From contig JAKUCV010000443.1 of the NCBI GenBank assembly GCA_028386065.3, positions 63,033 through 127,032 on the forward strand: 64,000 nucleotides of DNA. Reading direction: 5' to 3'. Position numbers and translations under genes: made by a program. Positions 60,893-64,000 of this stretch are shown here, piece after piece. The notes under the pieces were generated by a model. That model worked only from the letters and a program-made list of their open reading frames with translations. It had not been told where the DNA came from and did not search any database. This stretch comes from Turnera subulata (taxonomy: Eukaryota; Streptophyta; Magnoliopsida; Malpighiales; Passifloraceae). The first letter of the stretch is position 1, and each line of letters opens with the position of its first letter.

Positions 60893-61408
60893 TCGCATGC
60901 AGTCCTACCGTAGATAATGAGTTCTGGATTCTGGAGGTTGTTAGGTTCTACCAAAGAACTTAACTTTTTAGAAACTTGAATATTCCAAGCAAAAACATGG
61001 AGCTGCTTGATGTTTTAGTGATGATTAATTACAGTTTTATATGTATTTTTAGTTTTCAGTTTTTATATATCTTTGTTTGAGCGTGGATTTTATGAGATAA
61101 GTGGTATATAACTTAGCTTTGGGATTGGGCTCTGATGGGTCAATTATATAGGCTTGGACTATTTTCCAAACAAATGTAATAAATTTTGATGAATGGGCCT
61201 ATCTTCAAACCATGCATGCGCTTTTCGAAACGGTTTCCTTGTAGCCCAATAGATGGAGATGATTTTAATGAACAAGAATAGAATTCCATTTCGACAATAC
61301 TGTGACAAAACTTGGGATGCTTATATATATATTGCTGATTTGTGTAAATACAAATAGTTTCTCACCCTCTAACCCTCAAAAAAAATGTTTTTATGTACAA
61401 ATCACAAC
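60893..61408. other. Spacer between convergent genes
   Basis: 3' flank of oxygenase 2; no gene seen. Confidence 0.5.
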
Positions 61409-61590
61409 TTCCCCCTCCACTGCAGAGGTATTGACAGGCAGAAAAGGAGAGGAAAGAAAAAATAATAAGTGCTGGGAACAACTCTTTTAAGAGCATATCT
61501 CCCCTTCACTGCAGAGGTATTGACAGGCAGAAAAGGAGAGGAAAGAAAAAATAATTAGTGCTGGGAACAACTCTTTTAAGAGCATATCTC
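61409..61590. repeat. 89-bp tandem duplication spanning the GTE stop codon
   Basis: CACTGCAGAGGTATTGACAG through CTTTTAAGAGCATATCTCC occurs twice with an offset of 89 bp and about one mismatch. The right copy contains the last codons and stop of the GTE gene (GEICS then TAA on the minus strand), and the left copy is an untranslated echo in its 3' UTR. Confidence 0.88.
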
Positions 61591-63561
61591 CCCTTCCTCT
61601 TGATCCCCATTCAAGATCACGTCCTCGTCCTCATCTAGAAAATCATCTTCCTTGAAGAACAAGCCCAACTGCTCAAGTGGACTTCCAAATTGGGGGGAAC
61701 CTGGAAGTTCTTCCCTCCTTGCATCCTTACTCATCCATCCACGGCAGAAGCTTACATTGTAGGTTAGAGAGCACCCACAAAGCTTTTCCAGCTCTTTAAG
61801 AACATCTAAGTTCAGCTCAATGTTTGCAGTTTTTTCCATCTGGGTGGAAAGGCAGACACAAGAACAAAGAGGTGAGATAACTAGATTTTCTTTGCAGAAA
61901 AAGGAATAAAAATAATCATCAGTAAAGCTACTAGACAAACCTTCTCCACTGCAGCCCGAGCTGCTTCTCTTTCTCTTTCCCGCTGTTTTTTATGCTCAAT
62001 CTCTTCTCTCATGCGGGCGGCAGCTTCAGCAGCTCTAATTTGAGCTTCAAGCTTAGCTTTCTCTGCAAGTTGCAGAAAACAAGAATCATAAGCAATCATA
62101 AGAGAGACATGAGATTGAAGAAAGTTTTCAGCAAATACACAAGCGAGTCAGTCACCATGTCATAACACTACTAATAGGTGCTCAAGTATTAGCTTTTCAA
62201 TTGGTGCAGAATTAGTATTCTTGGAGAAAATGTGATGGTCAGAGATATTCAGTGTTATTTCCAGTTACCCACAATTTAAGGTTTGATAAAAAATTAAAAA
62301 TAAAAATTTTTATTAGTGTGTTAGGACAGAGTAATCTAAGTGCATGACACTAAATCATGGAATAAGAAACTCACCAAACAAGATAAGCGCTAGTGTAATC
62401 ATAACAAAATCTTACTGTCTTATTACCAAGACATTAAATATTCTAAAGCTAAAGCATATTCAATTACATAAAAATATTATCAAGTTGTTTAACTCACCTT
62501 CACGCTGCCTCCTCTCCAGTCTCTCCTTTTCTTGCTGCAGCTTTGCAGGATCAGCCTTATCACCCTAGTAAAAGAACAATCAACGTCCAAAAGTCAGGCA
62601 CCAAACCATCACATGACAAATGGCACACTCTTATCCAAACAAATTTTGCATAATGCCTCCATTCCCTAAGCCAAAAATTTAAAAAGATAACACAGACGAA
62701 GTCGTAGTCTTACTACAACGGGGAGTGTCTTTTGCTGAGCTTTTAGGATGGTGTCTGCAAATCGACGCTTCAACATTGCAGCACGAAGAGCTTTAGATGG
62801 AGACAGTTGTGGATCAAGCAGAGACTTCCACTCTAAAAACAGAATAAAATAGAAAGAGAATATTATGTCAATACTAACAGTGCAAGGAGAAGCCGGAGTA
62901 ATATTGAATACCACAAGAGTTACACGCAAGTTAACCAAACCTTCTCCAGAGACTGCATCCGTGGTCAGAGAAGTAATCTGGGAACTATGGCAAATGTTCC
63001 CGTCGTCCACAGCACTTACAGCCCCTTTAATGGATTACAAAAGCATTAAAACAATTAGATAATCAAGCACTGACTGATGCAGTATCACAAAATACAGAAC
63101 AGTTTAGAAAATATTCTCACCATCAGAATCTGGATCTGACTGGCTGATCTGCAATCCAGATGTGCTTTTTGCCTCAGAATCCTGCATTGAACAGATTTTT
63201 AGCCATGCATACATGACAAGAAACTTTACCCCTGCTTGAGTTCTTATTATGGCATGTAGATAGTACAATACCTGTTTTGAGGTATTGTTGTTGCTACATA
63301 AATGCTGATCTCTGCCACCTGAGGTTCTGTGGCAGGAATTACTAGGATAGCCGCCAGTAGGGCTCATCAATGACTTCTTATTGGTGGAGCCACAAGCATG
63401 TTTTCCACTAACAACAGTGCCTATAAGACGCATTTCAATTAGCTCTATTAAAGAGCCACAAGCAGAAACTCAAATCTGCCATAGTGCCACTTCATACCTT
63501 TATGAAGATTCTGAGCTTGTAATTTGTGGACAGGTTTCTCCACTGGCTTTGCAACCTTTAC
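61576..63561 (-). CDS. GTE (BET-family) transcription factor, C-terminal exons only
   Basis: Eight 3' exons on the minus strand: 63561-63498, 63420-63272, 63181-63121, 63024-62941, 62832-62714, 62564-62498, 62062-61941, 61839-61576; in phase, the last 309 residues. Visible: a Ser/Gly/Asn-rich spacer, then SPSKALRAAMLKRRFADTIL and a long charged helix (ADPAKLQQEKERLERRQREE, IRAAEAAARMREEIEHKKQR, EREREAARAAVEKMEKTANI), then LKELEKLCGCSL and an acidic end (PLEQLGLFFKEDDFLDEDED, EEGEI). This is the C-terminal half of plant GTE8/9/10/11-type proteins, which carry an N-terminal bromodomain and a NET domain and read acetylated histones in the nucleus. Those domains must lie right of the window. The final exon could have a further intron; I kept it continuous. 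Confidence 0.88.
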
Positions 63562-64000
63562 CTATGAAGAGTGGATCATAATTAAAGTTGTACCACGAAC
63601 ATAGCTTGCCAGGAAATTTACTGAGAAAATGTGCAATTTCTATAGAGAATTGCTAAAATGTCAGTTAGTATCGAGTCATTCTTTTTACTTGGGAAACCTT
63701 TATATGCTGGACTTCTCCACGACCTTATATTATGCATCCCTAGTTGTCCTTTTCCCCTAAAAAATATTCCCAACTACTTTGTGTTCTTTTTGTTTCTGGT
63801 GCATATTGAAGACTTAATATTGGGGGTTCCACAATAAATGAAGCACACCACCTTATGCACAGTTAGAAAGAGATGACAATAAATAAAGAGGAGGCAACAC
63901 ATTGGGGAAAAAAAGATAGAGAACAGAAGAGCAAATCACCAAGTGCACTCTTTTTTTTGTTGACAATCACTAAGTTTACATATTTACATTTCAAACAGAG
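63562..64000 (-). other. GTE intron running off the right edge
   Basis: AT-rich with no exon-like frame. It is the intron preceding the first visible GTE exon (acceptor TCTTCATAG) and continues past the window. Confidence 0.6.

Noticed and set aside
1..64000. CRISPR arrays, operons, rRNA or tRNA genes
   Set aside because: None seen. Repeats are tandem duplications or transposon ends, and all genes have plant intron structure; I cannot exclude a tRNA without a covariance search.

Overview
The window is nuclear DNA of a flowering plant, almost certainly a eudicot. Genes are split by short AT-rich GT-AG introns, intergenic DNA is AT-rich, and the protein families (ABCB transporter, AWPM-19/PM19-like, PLS-class PPR, GTE bromodomain factor, SRG1-type 2-oxoglutarate oxygenases, plant LINE, Copia and Mutator elements) are those of land plants. 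I cannot fix the species. The oxygenase pair belongs to the SRG1 / opiate O-demethylase clade, which is large in Ranunculales but occurs in many eudicots, so this is a weak hint only. No prokaryotic or organellar features are visible.

Layout. 1-4.4 kb: GC-rich low-complexity DNA, a probable Gypsy LTR end with two tandem hairpin units, and spacer. 4.4-10.2 kb (+): complete 12-exon ABCB (MDR/P-glycoprotein) transporter, 1281 aa, followed at 10.7-11.2 kb by the remains of a second ABCB copy. 11.6-15.6 kb (-): complete 10-exon SH3-domain/BAR-like protein of the SH3P3 type, 353 aa. 17.3-18.9 kb: a 1.56-kb Mutator-like element with long terminal inverted repeats and a 10-bp target-site duplication. 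20.9-23.1 kb (+): acidic plant protein of unknown function, 357 aa, with stacked tandem duplications (198 bp and 707 bp) behind its stop codon. 25.8-26.7 kb (-): PM19-like membrane protein, 160 aa. 27.4-29.2 kb (+): intronless PPR gene followed by a recognisable but decayed DYW domain. 31.3-32.2 kb (+): tail-anchored coiled-coil protein with three exact-length 28-residue repeats.

37.2-42.4 kb (+): 5'-truncated LINE whose ORF2 is interrupted by one nonsense codon. 43.1-45.6 kb and 59.4-60.9 kb (+): two complete four-exon 2-oxoglutarate/Fe(II) dioxygenases. 46.5-48.2 kb: rearranged pieces of a GTE gene, in permuted order, either side of a dead MuDR transposase fragment. 49.3-50.9 kb (-): complete five-exon eIF4E. 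51.6-52.2 kb (-): small multi-pass membrane protein. 52.9-58.2 kb (+): a young Copia retrotransposon (LTRs about 1% diverged, TSD ATATT) that has lost parts of integrase and reverse transcriptase in frame. 61.6-63.6 kb (-): the 3' exons of a GTE factor whose bromodomain end lies beyond the right edge.

The host genes are mostly unrelated housekeeping or regulatory genes. Nothing shows that they work together as a cluster, apart from the two oxygenases being paralogues. The recurrent theme is local rearrangement at gene 3' ends: ABCB, the 357-aa gene and GTE each have a duplicated 3' segment, and GTE also has displaced, shuffled copies. I found no convincing new biological system; the items most worth follow-up are the permuted GTE/MULE mosaic, the MULE at 17.3 kb, the internally deleted Copia element and the decayed DYW domain.
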